A DNA stretch of 54,700 nucleotides from Pseudomonadota bacterium (GTDB lineage: Bacteria > Pseudomonadota > Gammaproteobacteria > Pseudomonadales > Moraxellaceae). The stretch covers positions 1 to 54,700 of the forward strand of contig JAJZHK010000013.1 of NCBI GenBank assembly GCA_021804565.1, in the 5' to 3' direction. The notes beneath the pieces are model-generated. The model ran no database searches, was not told the DNA's origin, and saw nothing but the letters and a program-made list of their open reading frames with translations. Within the stretch, counting starts at the first letter, position 1. Every line of letters starts with the position of its first letter. The position numbers and the translations under genes are program-made. Shown here piece by piece: positions 17,901 to 26,518 of this stretch.

Positions 17901-20900
17901 CACGGCACCGGCACGGTGGTCGGTGACCGTACCGAATTGCTGACCCTGAGTGAGGTCTACAATGGCGGTGGCGCCCTGTCCGGACAGTGTACCCTGGGCT
18001 CGGTGAAGAGCCAGATCGGCCACACCAAATGTGCCGCTGGTATCGCCGGCCTGATCAAGGTGGCGAAAGCCCTGCATCACCGGGTGTTGCCACCGACACT
18101 GCATGTCCAGCAGCCCAATCCTGGCTACCGCAGCGGCAGTCCTTTCTTGCTCACGGGCCAGGCGCGGCCCTGGGTGGCGGCGCCGCACGCTGCCGCCGTC
18201 AGTGCCTTTGGTTTCGGTGGTGCCAATGTGCACGCCGTGCTCTCGGCTTACGAAGCGCATAGCGCGGAGCATGGGGCTCTCGACCTGCCGGCTGAGCTTT
18301 TCGTCGTGCGTGGTGCGGACAGGGCGCAAGCCCTGGCGCAGTTGCGCACGCTACAGGCCTATCTGCAAGGCAGCGACGCTCCTCTGCGGCTGGCCGATGT
18401 CGCCTGGACCCAGGCGCAAGCCGGTAGCGGCGAGATCCAGTGTGCTTTTGTCGCCCGCGATCTGGCGCAGCTGCGCGCTATCCTGGCGCAGGCCGAGAGC
18501 TCGCCTTCGCTGGTCTGGCGTCAGGACGCAGCGCCGGGACGTATCGCCGTCTTGTTTCCCGGGCAGGGCAGCCAATACCCAGGCATGCTCGCCGATCTCA
18601 TCCTTTATGCGCCGCCGTCGTCGCTGGCGAGCGAGCAGCCGCTGTGGTCGGCCATCTTCCCGCCCACGGCTTACGACGCCCAGACCCGTCAGGCCCAGGA
18701 ACGTCATCTGACCGATACCCGTCAGGCCCAGCCGGCGCTGGCGCTGGTGGAGATGGCCGCCTGGTCGTGGCTCAGCTCTTTCGGGCTGCAGCCGGACATG
18801 GCGGCCGGCCACAGCTTTGGTGAGCTGGTGGCCCTCGCGGCAGCCGGTGTTTGCGATGAGCAGGCCCTGCTCCGTCTGGCGCGGGCACGCGCCGAGGCGA
18901 TCATGCAGTCGGTCGGCAGCGAGCCGGGCGGTATGGCCGCGGTGGCGCTTGCCGCTGAGCCGCTGGCGGAGCTCTTGCGTGAGTATCCGGGTATCACCCT
19001 GGCCAACCACAATGCGCCACGACAGACGGTGATCGCTGGTGCCCGTGCCGAGCTCGCGGCCGCTTGTGCCTTCCTGCAGTCACAGCAGATCGCGGTGCGC
19101 ACGCTGCCGACCGCCTGCGCCTTTCATACCCCCTTGCTGGCACAGGCCCCTGCGTTGCTGGCGGCGGCCCTGCAGTGCGAGAGCTTCGCGGCGCCGCGCT
19201 TTGCCGTCTATAGCAACGGCCAGGCGCAGCCGCATGCGCCGCAAGCCGACGCCCTGCGCCAGGCGCTCGCCCGACATGTGGTCGAACCGGTACGCTTTGC
19301 CGAGGAGATCGAGGCCATGTACGCCGCCGGCGCACGCGTCTTTGTCGAGGTCGGCCCCCGCCGGGTTCTGAGTGGTCTGGTCCAGCAGATACTCGCTGAG
19401 CGTCCGCATCAGGTCCTCAGTCTCGATAGCGGCTCAGGTCGCTGGGCCGATCATCTGCAGCTGCTCGCTGAACTTGCTGTAATCTGTCCGCAGCTGGATT
19501 TCAGCGCGCTCTGGCAAGGACGTGCACAGACACTCGATCTGCAAAAACCGGCTCAGCTGCCGGCGAGCACCTGGATGGTCGATGGCGGTCGGGCCTGGCC
19601 GCTGCACGGCGAGCTGCCGGCTTTGGCCGGGCGTTTGCCGGTACAGCCGCTGCACCTGTCGTCGACGCTGACGACGGTGTCGGCCAGCGATCTGCCGCTG
19701 CTCGACTATCTGGGCAATATGCGTGAGGTGGTCAAGGCCCAGCGCGACGTGCTGCTCAGCTACCTGGGTTCGCCCCTCCCGGCAGCACCCTTGCCGTCGC
19801 CGGCAGCGGCCAGGCCCAGCGCCCCCGTGGCCGCGCTCGCCGCGCCCAGCAAGCCGGCAGCGCGGGACGCTCAGGCCCTGCTCTTGGCGATCGTCGCGGC
19901 GCGTACCGGTTATCCGCAGAGCATGCTCGAGCTCGACCTCGATCTCGAGGCGGATCTGTCCATCGATTCGATCAAGCGGACCGAGATCATCGCTGAGCTG
20001 GTGGCACAATGGTGTCCACAACAGCCGGAGGCGGCGCGCGCCCTGCGCGAGAAAATGGTCGGTCTGCGCACCTTGCGCAGCATGCTTGCGGTGTGCGGCA
20101 GCCACGTCGAGAGGGTGGCACCGCTGCCGGCGGCAGAGCTGCTTTTGCAGGTGATTTCGGCGTGCACCGGTTACCCTCTGGCGGCGCTGGAAGGACCTCT
20201 CGATCTCGAGGCGGATCTGTCCATCGATTCGATCAAGCGTACCGAAATTCTGGGTCGTCTGGCACAGCAGTTGGTCGAGCAGGGTCAACTCGCCGACCCA
20301 CAAAGCTTGCGCGAGGGCATGGCCGGGCTGAAGACGCTGCAGCAGATGCAGGAGGGCCTGCAGCGTCATCTGCTGCAGCCTCAGCCGGCGACGACGGCGC
20401 CGGCCCGTGTCGAGCAGGCGCCGCCTGTGGCGTCGGTCCTGCCTTTGACGCGCTACCTGGTCAAGACGGTGGAGATCGCCAGCGCCAAGGAGCGGATCCA
20501 GTCCTGGCAGGGCTGCGAGTTTGTCATCACCGACGATGGGCGCGGTCTGGCGCAGCAGCTCGGCGCACGGCTGCAGGCCCTGGGCGCTGCGGTCGACATC
20601 ATCGACTTCCATGAGCATGTGCATTTGCCGGAAGGTCTGCAGCGTGTCGATGGCCTGATCCATCTGTGGCCCCTGCATGTCGATAACCGGGTGCGCGACG
20701 TCAAACGCTTCTTCGAGTTCATGCGTGAGCCGGTGCTGCATCAGCTGCGCCATCTGCTCGTCGCCAGCGGTCTGGGCGGTGGGTTCGGCATGTTCCAGCC
20801 GGGTCAGGCGCTGACCGACTATGCGCAGGGTGCCGGACTGTCCGGGTTGATCAAGTCGGTGGCGCAGGAGATGCCTGAGCTCGCCGCGCGCTGGGTCGAC

Positions 20901-21923
20901 CTCGATCTCCAGGAGGACGCCGGGCAGCTGGTCGACCACCTGCTCGCTGAACTGGTGGCTGAGCGTGGCTACGCCGAGCTGGCTTATCGCCAGGGGCGGC
21001 GCCATATGCGCGCCATCACCGCCATCGATCTCAACCAGGAAGAGAGCGGCCTGCCCCTGGACGCCGAGAGCGTGGTGTTGATCACCGGTGGTGCACGTGG
21101 CATCACCGCGCGCATCGCCATCGCTCTGGCGCAGCGTTACCACTGCCGCCTCGAACTGCTCGGACGCTCGGCAGCGCCGGGCCCGGAGGAAGATGAGTGG
21201 ACACGGGGGGTGGCCGACCCTGTGCAGCTGAGAACAATGCTGGCCGGTAAGCATCCTGCCTGGCGTCCGGCCGAGATCGAGGCGCAGGTCCGCAGCCTGC
21301 TCGCCGCCCGCGAACACCGCCAGACCCTGGCCGAGATCAAGGCGGCCGGGGCCCGTGTCCGCTACAGCCAGATTGATGTGCGTGATATCGATGCTTTTGC
21401 TTCTCTCATCGAGCAGATCTATGCCGAGCACGGCCGTATCGATGGGGTCATCCATGGCGCCGGCGTCATCGAGGACCGCCTGTTGCGTGACAAGTCGGTG
21501 GCGAGTTTTGAGCGGGTCTTCGACACCAAGGTGCGTGGTGCCCTGGTGCTCCATAAGCTGATCCGCGACGATGTGCGTTTCGTGGTCTTCTTCTCGAGTG
21601 TCGCCGGCGCCTTCGGCAACCGTGGACAGATCGACTACGCCGCTGCCAACGACGTGCTCGACAAGATCGCGCACGTCTGGCAATCGCACATCAGCGGCCG
21701 CGTTCTGTCGGTCAACTGGGGACCTTGGGCCGACACCGGCATGGTCTCGGAAGCGCTCGAGCGCGAGTACCGGCGCAAAGGTATCGGCCTGATCGCGCAG
21801 GATGAGGGGGTGGCTGCGCTCCTGCGCGAGCTGGCGCAGGTGGACAGCGTGACGCCTCAGGTGGTGCTGATGTGCGGTCAGCCGGAGAGTTTCTCCGCTG
21901 AGGTGGTGAGCGCCGATGCGTGA
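14958..21923 (+). CDS. Iterative type I lipid/polyketide synthase subunit (NMO-NMO-KS-AT-ACP-ACP-KR)
   Basis: 2321 residues from ATG 14958 (an ATG at 14916 has no ribosome site). Residues 1-640 hold two nitronate monooxygenase/PfaD-like TIM barrels: GGVGIHSSAAAFAGG in the first; YPIAQGPMTRVSD, RECGGHVGPR and FAGGIHDERSA in the second. These may be an in-cis enoyl reductase. KS: residues 660-1100 with a complete Cys847-His982-His1022 triad (DAACASSLN, EAHGTGT, QIGHTKC). AT: FPGQGSQYPGM and GHSFGE (Ser1286), with CAFHTP suggesting malonyl. Two ACPs have DLSIDSIKR sites at Ser1671 and Ser1758. KR: structural half from 1830, catalytic half from 2035 (VLITGGARGITARIA, SSVAGAFGN, IDYAAAND). Overlaps the next gene by 8 bases. 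Product unknown; the architecture matches Pfa/Hgl-like secondary-lipid synthases. Confidence 0.9.
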   Translation: MDRPSSYAGAAEASCRGQAFRFLAISPLERPDLPLLRRLLRQGVAVALDIGRDAQAWPALFAELAGHPHPHLGLRIPDGVDLRSVRNLPKVAFVIADVEDRVFVERICSAPLLLQVCSRDEARQAVQHGVAGILCKGQEAGGRVGAESGFVLLQGVLDVVAGQLPVWMQGGVGIHSSAAAFAGGAFGVVLDTLLAALPESSLPAAVKAQILAMDGSESVEMAGMQVCWAQATGPRKAGLASPAQVRQALAQGLLWPLGQDAALVAVAMAHAQSLESLLRTLRHHVAGQWRQAQAQQIFQENSAWAQAHGVRYPIAQGPMTRVSDEPAFCAAVGQAGALPFLALSLLDAPSCERLLKESLAALDGRPLGVGVLGFAPASVLEPQLALLERYPPAALLIAGGRPAQAQAFLARGIPAYLHVPSPGLLDLYLQDGARHFVFEGRECGGHVGPRYSWVLWEQAVQRLLQLEDVSSLHLLFAGGIHDERSAAMLAVMVAPLAALGARIGMLMGSAYIATEEAVQTGAILAEFQAQALACEETVLVETAPGHAIRCLPTSFVAHFEACRHSLEEQGVDVATRAEKLEALTLGRLRLASKGLQRQEGVLTAVDVAQQREEGMYMLGQLIALRRKPTTLADLHAAVTTRAMHRLAEQAMPLPPAKRAGEAIAIVGMACIYPGSPDLESYWTNIVTARDLVSEVQPERWNSDLYYRPEGGEGYTPSRCGGFIDAHPFDPLAFGIPPQSLAAIEPVQLLALQVAARALADAGYQERYFDREKTAVIFGAEAGMELSCQYNFRHLYPQYLGALPAELDQALPRLSEDSFPGVLVNVIAGRIANRLGLGGANYAVDAACASSLNAVDLAVKELRAGSSDMVLAGGADFHNGIVDYLMFASVGALSAQGRCRSFDAQADGIALGEGVGVVVLKRLSDAQADGDRIYALIEGVAASSDGRGLGLTAPRREGQRLALQRAYEQAARLPADIGLVEAHGTGTVVGDRTELLTLSEVYNGGGALSGQCTLGSVKSQIGHTKCAAGIAGLIKVAKALHHRVLPPTLHVQQPNPGYRSGSPFLLTGQARPWVAAPHAAAVSAFGFGGANVHAVLSAYEAHSAEHGALDLPAELFVVRGADRAQALAQLRTLQAYLQGSDAPLRLADVAWTQAQAGSGEIQCAFVARDLAQLRAILAQAESSPSLVWRQDAAPGRIAVLFPGQGSQYPGMLADLILYAPPSSLASEQPLWSAIFPPTAYDAQTRQAQERHLTDTRQAQPALALVEMAAWSWLSSFGLQPDMAAGHSFGELVALAAAGVCDEQALLRLARARAEAIMQSVGSEPGGMAAVALAAEPLAELLREYPGITLANHNAPRQTVIAGARAELAAACAFLQSQQIAVRTLPTACAFHTPLLAQAPALLAAALQCESFAAPRFAVYSNGQAQPHAPQADALRQALARHVVEPVRFAEEIEAMYAAGARVFVEVGPRRVLSGLVQQILAERPHQVLSLDSGSGRWADHLQLLAELAVICPQLDFSALWQGRAQTLDLQKPAQLPASTWMVDGGRAWPLHGELPALAGRLPVQPLHLSSTLTTVSASDLPLLDYLGNMREVVKAQRDVLLSYLGSPLPAAPLPSPAAARPSAPVAALAAPSKPAARDAQALLLAIVAARTGYPQSMLELDLDLEADLSIDSIKRTEIIAELVAQWCPQQPEAARALREKMVGLRTLRSMLAVCGSHVERVAPLPAAELLLQVISACTGYPLAALEGPLDLEADLSIDSIKRTEILGRLAQQLVEQGQLADPQSLREGMAGLKTLQQMQEGLQRHLLQPQPATTAPARVEQAPPVASVLPLTRYLVKTVEIASAKERIQSWQGCEFVITDDGRGLAQQLGARLQALGAAVDIIDFHEHVHLPEGLQRVDGLIHLWPLHVDNRVRDVKRFFEFMREPVLHQLRHLLVASGLGGGFGMFQPGQALTDYAQGAGLSGLIKSVAQEMPELAARWVDLDLQEDAGQLVDHLLAELVAERGYAELAYRQGRRHMRAITAIDLNQEESGLPLDAESVVLITGGARGITARIAIALAQRYHCRLELLGRSAAPGPEEDEWTRGVADPVQLRTMLAGKHPAWRPAEIEAQVRSLLAAREHRQTLAEIKAAGARVRYSQIDVRDIDAFASLIEQIYAEHGRIDGVIHGAGVIEDRLLRDKSVASFERVFDTKVRGALVLHKLIRDDVRFVVFFSSVAGAFGNRGQIDYAAANDVLDKIAHVWQSHISGRVLSVNWGPWADTGMVSEALEREYRRKGIGLIAQDEGVAALLRELAQVDSVTPQVVLMCGQPESFSAEVVSADA
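19938..19978 (+). repeat. 41-base identical ACP core, copy 1
   Basis: This stretch encodes the LDLEADLSIDSIKR core of the first ACP and is identical base for base to 20199-20239 in the second ACP. The flanks diverge on both sides, including third codon positions. Confidence 0.9.
20199..20239 (+). repeat. 41-base identical ACP core, copy 2
   Basis: Second copy of the ACP phosphopantetheine-site core, identical to 19938-19978, 261 bases downstream. Identity at synonymous positions points to gene conversion or a recent tandem duplication of this segment. Confidence 0.9.
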
Positions 21924-24900
21924 GATGACGCCTATCGCCATCGTCGGTATGGCCTGTCTCTATCCCGGTGCAGCGGATCTCGGCAGCTACTGGCAGAACA
22001 TCGTGGCGGCGGTCGACGCCATCTCCGAGGTCCCGGAGGGGCGCTGGGCGGCGGAGTTTTACGATCCGCACTCGCCGGCGATCGACAGGTTTTATTGCCG
22101 GCGGGGCGGCTTCATCGACGCCTATGCCGAGTTCGATCCGCTCGCCTATGGCATCATGCCCAAGGCTGCGGCCGGTGGCGAACCCGAGCAATGGCTGGCC
22201 CTGCAGCAGGCGCACGCCGCGCTGGCCGACGCCGGCTACCTGCAAAAGCCCTTTGACAAGTCAAGGGCGGGGGTCATCCTCGGTCGTGGCAACTACGTCA
22301 GCGCCGGGGTCTTGCGCCTCGAGCAGCATGTCCGCCTGCTGCCGCAGATGCTGCACCTGCTGCGCGATCTGCTGCCCGAGCTGAGCGACAGGCAGTTGGC
22401 CGAGGCGGCGGACCGGCTGCGCGCACAGCTGCCCGCCTATGGTCCGGACACGGCGGCCGGCCTGATCCCCAATCTGCTGGCGTCGCGCATCGCCCATCGC
22501 CTCGATCTGCAGGGGCCGGCTTACACCGTCGATGCGGCTTGTGCCAGCTCACTCATCGCCCTCGAGCAGGCCTGCCAGAGACTGCACGCTGGTGAGGCCG
22601 ATCTGATGCTGGCCGGTGGTGTGCATTTGAGTCATGACCTGACCTTCTGGGCGACCTTCTGCCAGTTGGGGGCTTTGTCGCGACAGGGGGTGTCCCGCCC
22701 CTTGTCGGCCGACGCCGATGGCATCCTCGCTGGCGAAGGGATAGGCATGGTGGTGTTGCGCCGGCTGAGTGACGCCGAGGCGGCGGGTGATCGCATCTAT
22801 GCGGTGATCGCTGGCGTCGGCAGTTCCAGCGACGGTCGTCATGGCAGCCTGGTCGCCCCCTCCGTGCAGGGGCAGCTGCTGGCGCTCGAGCGGGCCTGGG
22901 CGCTCAGCGGACTGCATGTCGATCAGATCGGTCTGCTTGAGGCGCACGGCACCGGCACCCCGACGGGCGACGCCGCTGAGATCGAGACCCTGCATCGCCA
23001 TTTCGGCGCCGAGGGGCGCGCGCCGGTCGCCATAGGCTCGGTCAAGTCCATGATCGGTCACACCATGCCAGCGGCCGGTATGGCCGGTCTGATCAAGGCG
23101 GCGCTGGCCATCCACCATGGCATCCTGCCGCCGACCCTGCACTGCCAGAACCCCCACGCCAGGCTGGCGCAGACACGTTTTCGAGTCCAGGTCCAGGCCG
23201 AAGCCTGGGCCCAGGAATGCTCCGCCCGGGTGGCGGCGGTGAACGCTTTCGGCTTCGGTGGCATCAATGCCCACGTCGTCCTGCGCGGTCATGAGCAGGC
23301 GCCGGCCGTGACGCCTGCGGGCACGCTCGAGCCGCCCGAGGTTTACCTGCTCAGCGCTGACAGCCTGGCGTCCCTGGCCGAGCGTTTGCACCGGGGTGAG
23401 CGTGACGAGGCGCCGGTGGAGCGGGCTTTTCGTCTGGCGATCGTCGAGCCGAACGCGCAAAGACTGGAGCAGGCGCGCAAGGTGCTCGCCCGTGGCCAGC
23501 CCTGGAACGGTCGTCAGCAGATCTATTTCAGTGGCGCCGGGCTGATCAGCCAGGGGGCCAAGGTCGCGCTGCTCTTTCCTGGCGTCGATAGCCGTTTCGA
23601 GCCGCAGGGCGAGGATCTGGCCCACTATTTCGGGGCCACACTGCCGGCCTATTGTCAGCCCCTCGACCCGGCGCAGTCGCTGGTCAAGGTGGTCCTCGGG
23701 CTGCTCGGCTTCAACCGTTACCTGTTCGACCTGCTCACCCGTCTGCGCCTGCCTTATGCGGCCCTCGCCGGTCACAGCGTCGGTGAGTGGAGCGCCATGC
23801 TGGCGGCCGGGATGATGAGCCAGGAGCTGTCGGATCGGACCAATGCCGGTCTTGATATCAGCGCGGTGCGTTTCCCCGACGTGCTTTTTCTGGCGGCGGC
23901 CTGCGCGCGCGAACAGCTCAGCCTGGCGCTGCAGGGTCTGCCCGACATCGCCATGTCGCATGACAATTGTCCGCATCAGGTGATCGCCTGTGGTCGCCGC
24001 GCCAGCGTCGAGGCGCTGCAGGAGCGGCTGCACCAGCAAGGGGTGATGACCCAGCTGCTGCCTTTCGTCTCCGGCTTTCACTCGCCGCTGTTCGCCGATC
24101 ATATGGACTGGTACCGTGATTTTTTTGCCCAGGCGAGCTTGCGTGATCCGCAACGCCCGCTGTGGTCGACGACCCTGGCCGCCGAGTTTCCAGCCAGCGA
24201 GGACGCGCGCCGCCAGCTGGCGCTCGATCATCTGCTGCAGCCGGTGCGCTTTCGTGAAACGATCGAGGCGCTCTACGCGGCAGGCCACCAGGTTTTCATC
24301 CAGGTGGGCACCGGTTCGCTGTGTGGCTTTGTCAGCGACACCCTGCAGGGGCAGCCGCACCGTGCCTGGACGATGAACCAGCCGGGGCGTAGCGGGCTGC
24401 AGCAGCTGACGCAGCTGTGCGCCGGACTTTGGGTGGAAGGGGCCAGTTTTGACACCCGTCTGCTGGTACGGCAGACGCAGGTGCGGACGGCACCGGGGCA
24501 GCCCATGCCGTTGGCCCTGGGGGTGCCCCTGTTGCGCATCAGTGAGCCCTTGCGGGTGTCGCTGTCACGGCCGCAAGCGAAGCCGATCGATCCTGCTGAT
24601 CCCGTCGCCGCCCTGATGCAGGCGACCTTGCATGACATCGAGGAGGCCGCCGAGCAGGTCCGCCAGCTGTGGCAGCAAAGGCAGCCGGCGCGCATCTCTG
24701 GCCAGCCCATCCGTCACCACCTGCATCTGGACATCGACGGCAATATCGCCTGGGTGGCCGACCATGCCCTGTATCCGCAGCGGCCAGGCTGGCCGGTGCA
24801 GGCCGACCGCCATCCGGTGGTACCCATGACCATGGAACTGATGCTGCTACGTCAATACGCCGAGCAGTCCTATCCCGGCCATGTCGTCGTCGAGGCGCAA

Positions 24901-26214
24901 GACTTTGCCGCCTACAACTGGCTGCAGGTGAGCAGCCCGGTCGATATCGACCTCGAGTTCAGGGCGCAGCCCGATGGCTGGGTCGAGGCGGAGATCCTCG
25001 GCTATTGCCGGACACGCCTCAGACTGGGCGAGCACTATCCCGCAGCTCCCGGCGAGCGTATCGCCGATCTGACCGGGGCGCGTCCGCCGCGCGTCGATGC
25101 CGAGCAGCTCTATGAGCAGCAGTGGATGTTTCATGGCCCGGCCTACCAGGGGGTGAAAAAACTACAGGCCATCGCTGAGGCGGGTATCGACGGCGAGCTG
25201 GTCGTCAGCTCGGGTCAGGGGGCGCTGCTCGACGCCATGGGACAGCTGGCCGGCTACTGGGTGATGGAGCAGGAGAGCAATTGCCTGGCCATGCCTATCG
25301 GGGTCGACAGGATCTGTTTTTATGCCCCCGAGCCGGCGCCAGGCTGGTCTGGTCAGGCGCGTGTGCGTATCCGTCATCTCGATGCGCTGAGCGTGCGCAG
25401 TGACCATCAGCTGGTCGACACGCAGGGGCGCTTGCTGATCAGCATGCACGGCTGGCATACGCGCCGCTATCAGATGGACAAGGCGCTATGGGAGGCCAGC
25501 CGGCAGCTACAGTACGGCGGGCTCTGCCAGCCGCTCGATGGCCAGAGGACGCTGTTCGTCGACCGTTACGACACCGCGATCATGCGCGACTACCTGGCGC
25601 GTCGTTACCTCAACAGTGAAGAGATGGCGGTCTATGAGGCGCTGCCGCCAAGGCGCCGGCGGTCCTGGCTGAATGGCCGCATCGCGGCCAAAGACGCTCT
25701 GGCGGCGGCTTTGCGCGGGCGCGGCCACGCCTGTGTCTATCCGAAGGAGCTCCATATCAGCAACGACAGCTCGGGCGCTCCGCGGGCGCGCGCCCACCAT
25801 AGCTCGCTGCCGCTGGGCGAGTGGCAGCTGTCCCTCGCCCACAAGGCGGCCTACGCCGTCGCCATGGTCGATAACGTGGCGGTCGGCATCGACATCGAGG
25901 CGATCGAAGAGCGCTCGCAGGCCTGGGTGGAGATGGTGCTGTCGCCGGGCGAGCAGACCCTGATCGCCAGCTCAGCCCTGGAGCTGACGCGTGCCTGGGC
26001 CGCCAAGGAGGCGGTGGCCAAGCTCTGCCGTCTGGGTCTGCACGGGGACCCCAGACGTTTTGTGATCGAGGCCCGTGACGGTGATCGTCTGCAGGTTCTC
26101 GGCCATGTCGTGGAGACCCAGGTCGAGGCTGGACATGTCATCGCCTGGACGCGCGCGCCAGCACTGAGCGCCGCTCTTGAGGCCCTGCAACTGGAAGTGA
26201 GCGAGCTTGGATAA
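21916..26214 (+). CDS. Iterative type I lipid/polyketide synthase subunit (KS-AT-DH-PPTase)
   Basis: 1432 residues. KS: residues 1-455 with Cys209 (VDAACASSL), His344 (EAHGTGT) and His382 (MIGHTMP), so it is a complete KS, not a chain-length factor. AT: about 540-840, GHSVGEW with Ser621 and SGFHSPL, again malonyl-like. A hot-dog dehydratase of PKS_DH type: about 930-1190 with His950 in VADHALYPQ and Asp1106 in LLDAMGQLAGYW. A 4'-phosphopantetheinyl transferase: about 1215-1420 with VGIDIEAIE (Asp1326, Glu1328) and WAAKEAVAK (Glu1365), which can charge the ACPs of this system. KR and ACP are absent and must come from the upstream subunit and the free ACP. The C-terminal PPTase recalls PUFA and enediyne synthases. 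Overlaps the upstream gene by 8 bases. Confidence 0.9.
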   Translation: MREMTPIAIVGMACLYPGAADLGSYWQNIVAAVDAISEVPEGRWAAEFYDPHSPAIDRFYCRRGGFIDAYAEFDPLAYGIMPKAAAGGEPEQWLALQQAHAALADAGYLQKPFDKSRAGVILGRGNYVSAGVLRLEQHVRLLPQMLHLLRDLLPELSDRQLAEAADRLRAQLPAYGPDTAAGLIPNLLASRIAHRLDLQGPAYTVDAACASSLIALEQACQRLHAGEADLMLAGGVHLSHDLTFWATFCQLGALSRQGVSRPLSADADGILAGEGIGMVVLRRLSDAEAAGDRIYAVIAGVGSSSDGRHGSLVAPSVQGQLLALERAWALSGLHVDQIGLLEAHGTGTPTGDAAEIETLHRHFGAEGRAPVAIGSVKSMIGHTMPAAGMAGLIKAALAIHHGILPPTLHCQNPHARLAQTRFRVQVQAEAWAQECSARVAAVNAFGFGGINAHVVLRGHEQAPAVTPAGTLEPPEVYLLSADSLASLAERLHRGERDEAPVERAFRLAIVEPNAQRLEQARKVLARGQPWNGRQQIYFSGAGLISQGAKVALLFPGVDSRFEPQGEDLAHYFGATLPAYCQPLDPAQSLVKVVLGLLGFNRYLFDLLTRLRLPYAALAGHSVGEWSAMLAAGMMSQELSDRTNAGLDISAVRFPDVLFLAAACAREQLSLALQGLPDIAMSHDNCPHQVIACGRRASVEALQERLHQQGVMTQLLPFVSGFHSPLFADHMDWYRDFFAQASLRDPQRPLWSTTLAAEFPASEDARRQLALDHLLQPVRFRETIEALYAAGHQVFIQVGTGSLCGFVSDTLQGQPHRAWTMNQPGRSGLQQLTQLCAGLWVEGASFDTRLLVRQTQVRTAPGQPMPLALGVPLLRISEPLRVSLSRPQAKPIDPADPVAALMQATLHDIEEAAEQVRQLWQQRQPARISGQPIRHHLHLDIDGNIAWVADHALYPQRPGWPVQADRHPVVPMTMELMLLRQYAEQSYPGHVVVEAQDFAAYNWLQVSSPVDIDLEFRAQPDGWVEAEILGYCRTRLRLGEHYPAAPGERIADLTGARPPRVDAEQLYEQQWMFHGPAYQGVKKLQAIAEAGIDGELVVSSGQGALLDAMGQLAGYWVMEQESNCLAMPIGVDRICFYAPEPAPGWSGQARVRIRHLDALSVRSDHQLVDTQGRLLISMHGWHTRRYQMDKALWEASRQLQYGGLCQPLDGQRTLFVDRYDTAIMRDYLARRYLNSEEMAVYEALPPRRRRSWLNGRIAAKDALAAALRGRGHACVYPKELHISNDSSGAPRARAHHSSLPLGEWQLSLAHKAAYAVAMVDNVAVGIDIEAIEERSQAWVEMVLSPGEQTLIASSALELTRAWAAKEAVAKLCRLGLHGDPRRFVIEARDGDRLQVLGHVVETQVEAGHVIAWTRAPALSAALEALQLEVSELG

Positions 26215-26221
26215 GGAGAAC

Positions 26222-26515
26222 ATGATGGACGAAAGCAAGGCTGCGGTGCTGGCGGTGGTGGTGACAACGCTTCGGCAATGCATCGCTGAAGAGTGGATCG
26301 CTGATTTTCCTATCGATCGCAGCACCCGCTTCAATCAGGATCTCGAGCTCGAGAGCATCGAGTTCGTCAAGGTGGCCGAGGCGCTTACGCGTCATTATGG
26401 CACCGGGCTGGGCCTTGCTGCCTGGTTGTCGGCGCGGCCGCTCGCCGAACTCATCCATTTGAGTGTCGGTGATCTGGTCGACTATATCGCCGATGTGCTG
26501 GTTGTGGAGGCCTGA
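26222..26515 (+). CDS. Free-standing acyl carrier protein
   Basis: 97 residues, starting at 26222 or 26225 (MMDESK) with AAGGAG just upstream, 7 bases after the synthase stop. The phosphopantetheine attachment site is Ser45 in DLELESIEFVKVAEAL. The LESIEF form differs from the DSIKR motif of the two in-cis ACPs, so it probably serves a different partner, for example a tailoring acyltransferase or the second synthase subunit. It is followed after 3 bases by the glycosyltransferase gene. Confidence 0.9.
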   Translation: MMDESKAAVLAVVVTTLRQCIAEEWIADFPIDRSTRFNQDLELESIEFVKVAEALTRHYGTGLGLAAWLSARPLAELIHLSVGDLVDYIADVLVVEA

Positions 26516-26518
26516 GCC

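Noticed and set aside
19434-21941. Long open frame (835 codons) on the minus strand inside the first synthase gene
   Set aside because: It mirrors the coding strand of a gene with clear ACP and KR domains. The translation is rich in Gln, His and Arg without any motif, as expected for antisense frames in GC-rich DNA.
14958-26214. Classification as a PUFA (EPA/DHA) synthase
   Set aside because: The ACP motif and PPTase fit, but the pair of FabA-like dehydratases and the chain-length factor of PfaC are missing and the enoyl reductase is fused. A relative, not a PUFA synthase.
14958-26214. Classification as an enediyne PKS
   Set aside because: Enediyne synthases are single KS-AT-ACP-KR-DH-PPTase proteins with associated UnbL/UnbV-type genes. 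Here the set is split, duplicated in KS/AT and accompanied by lipid-type tailoring and export genes.
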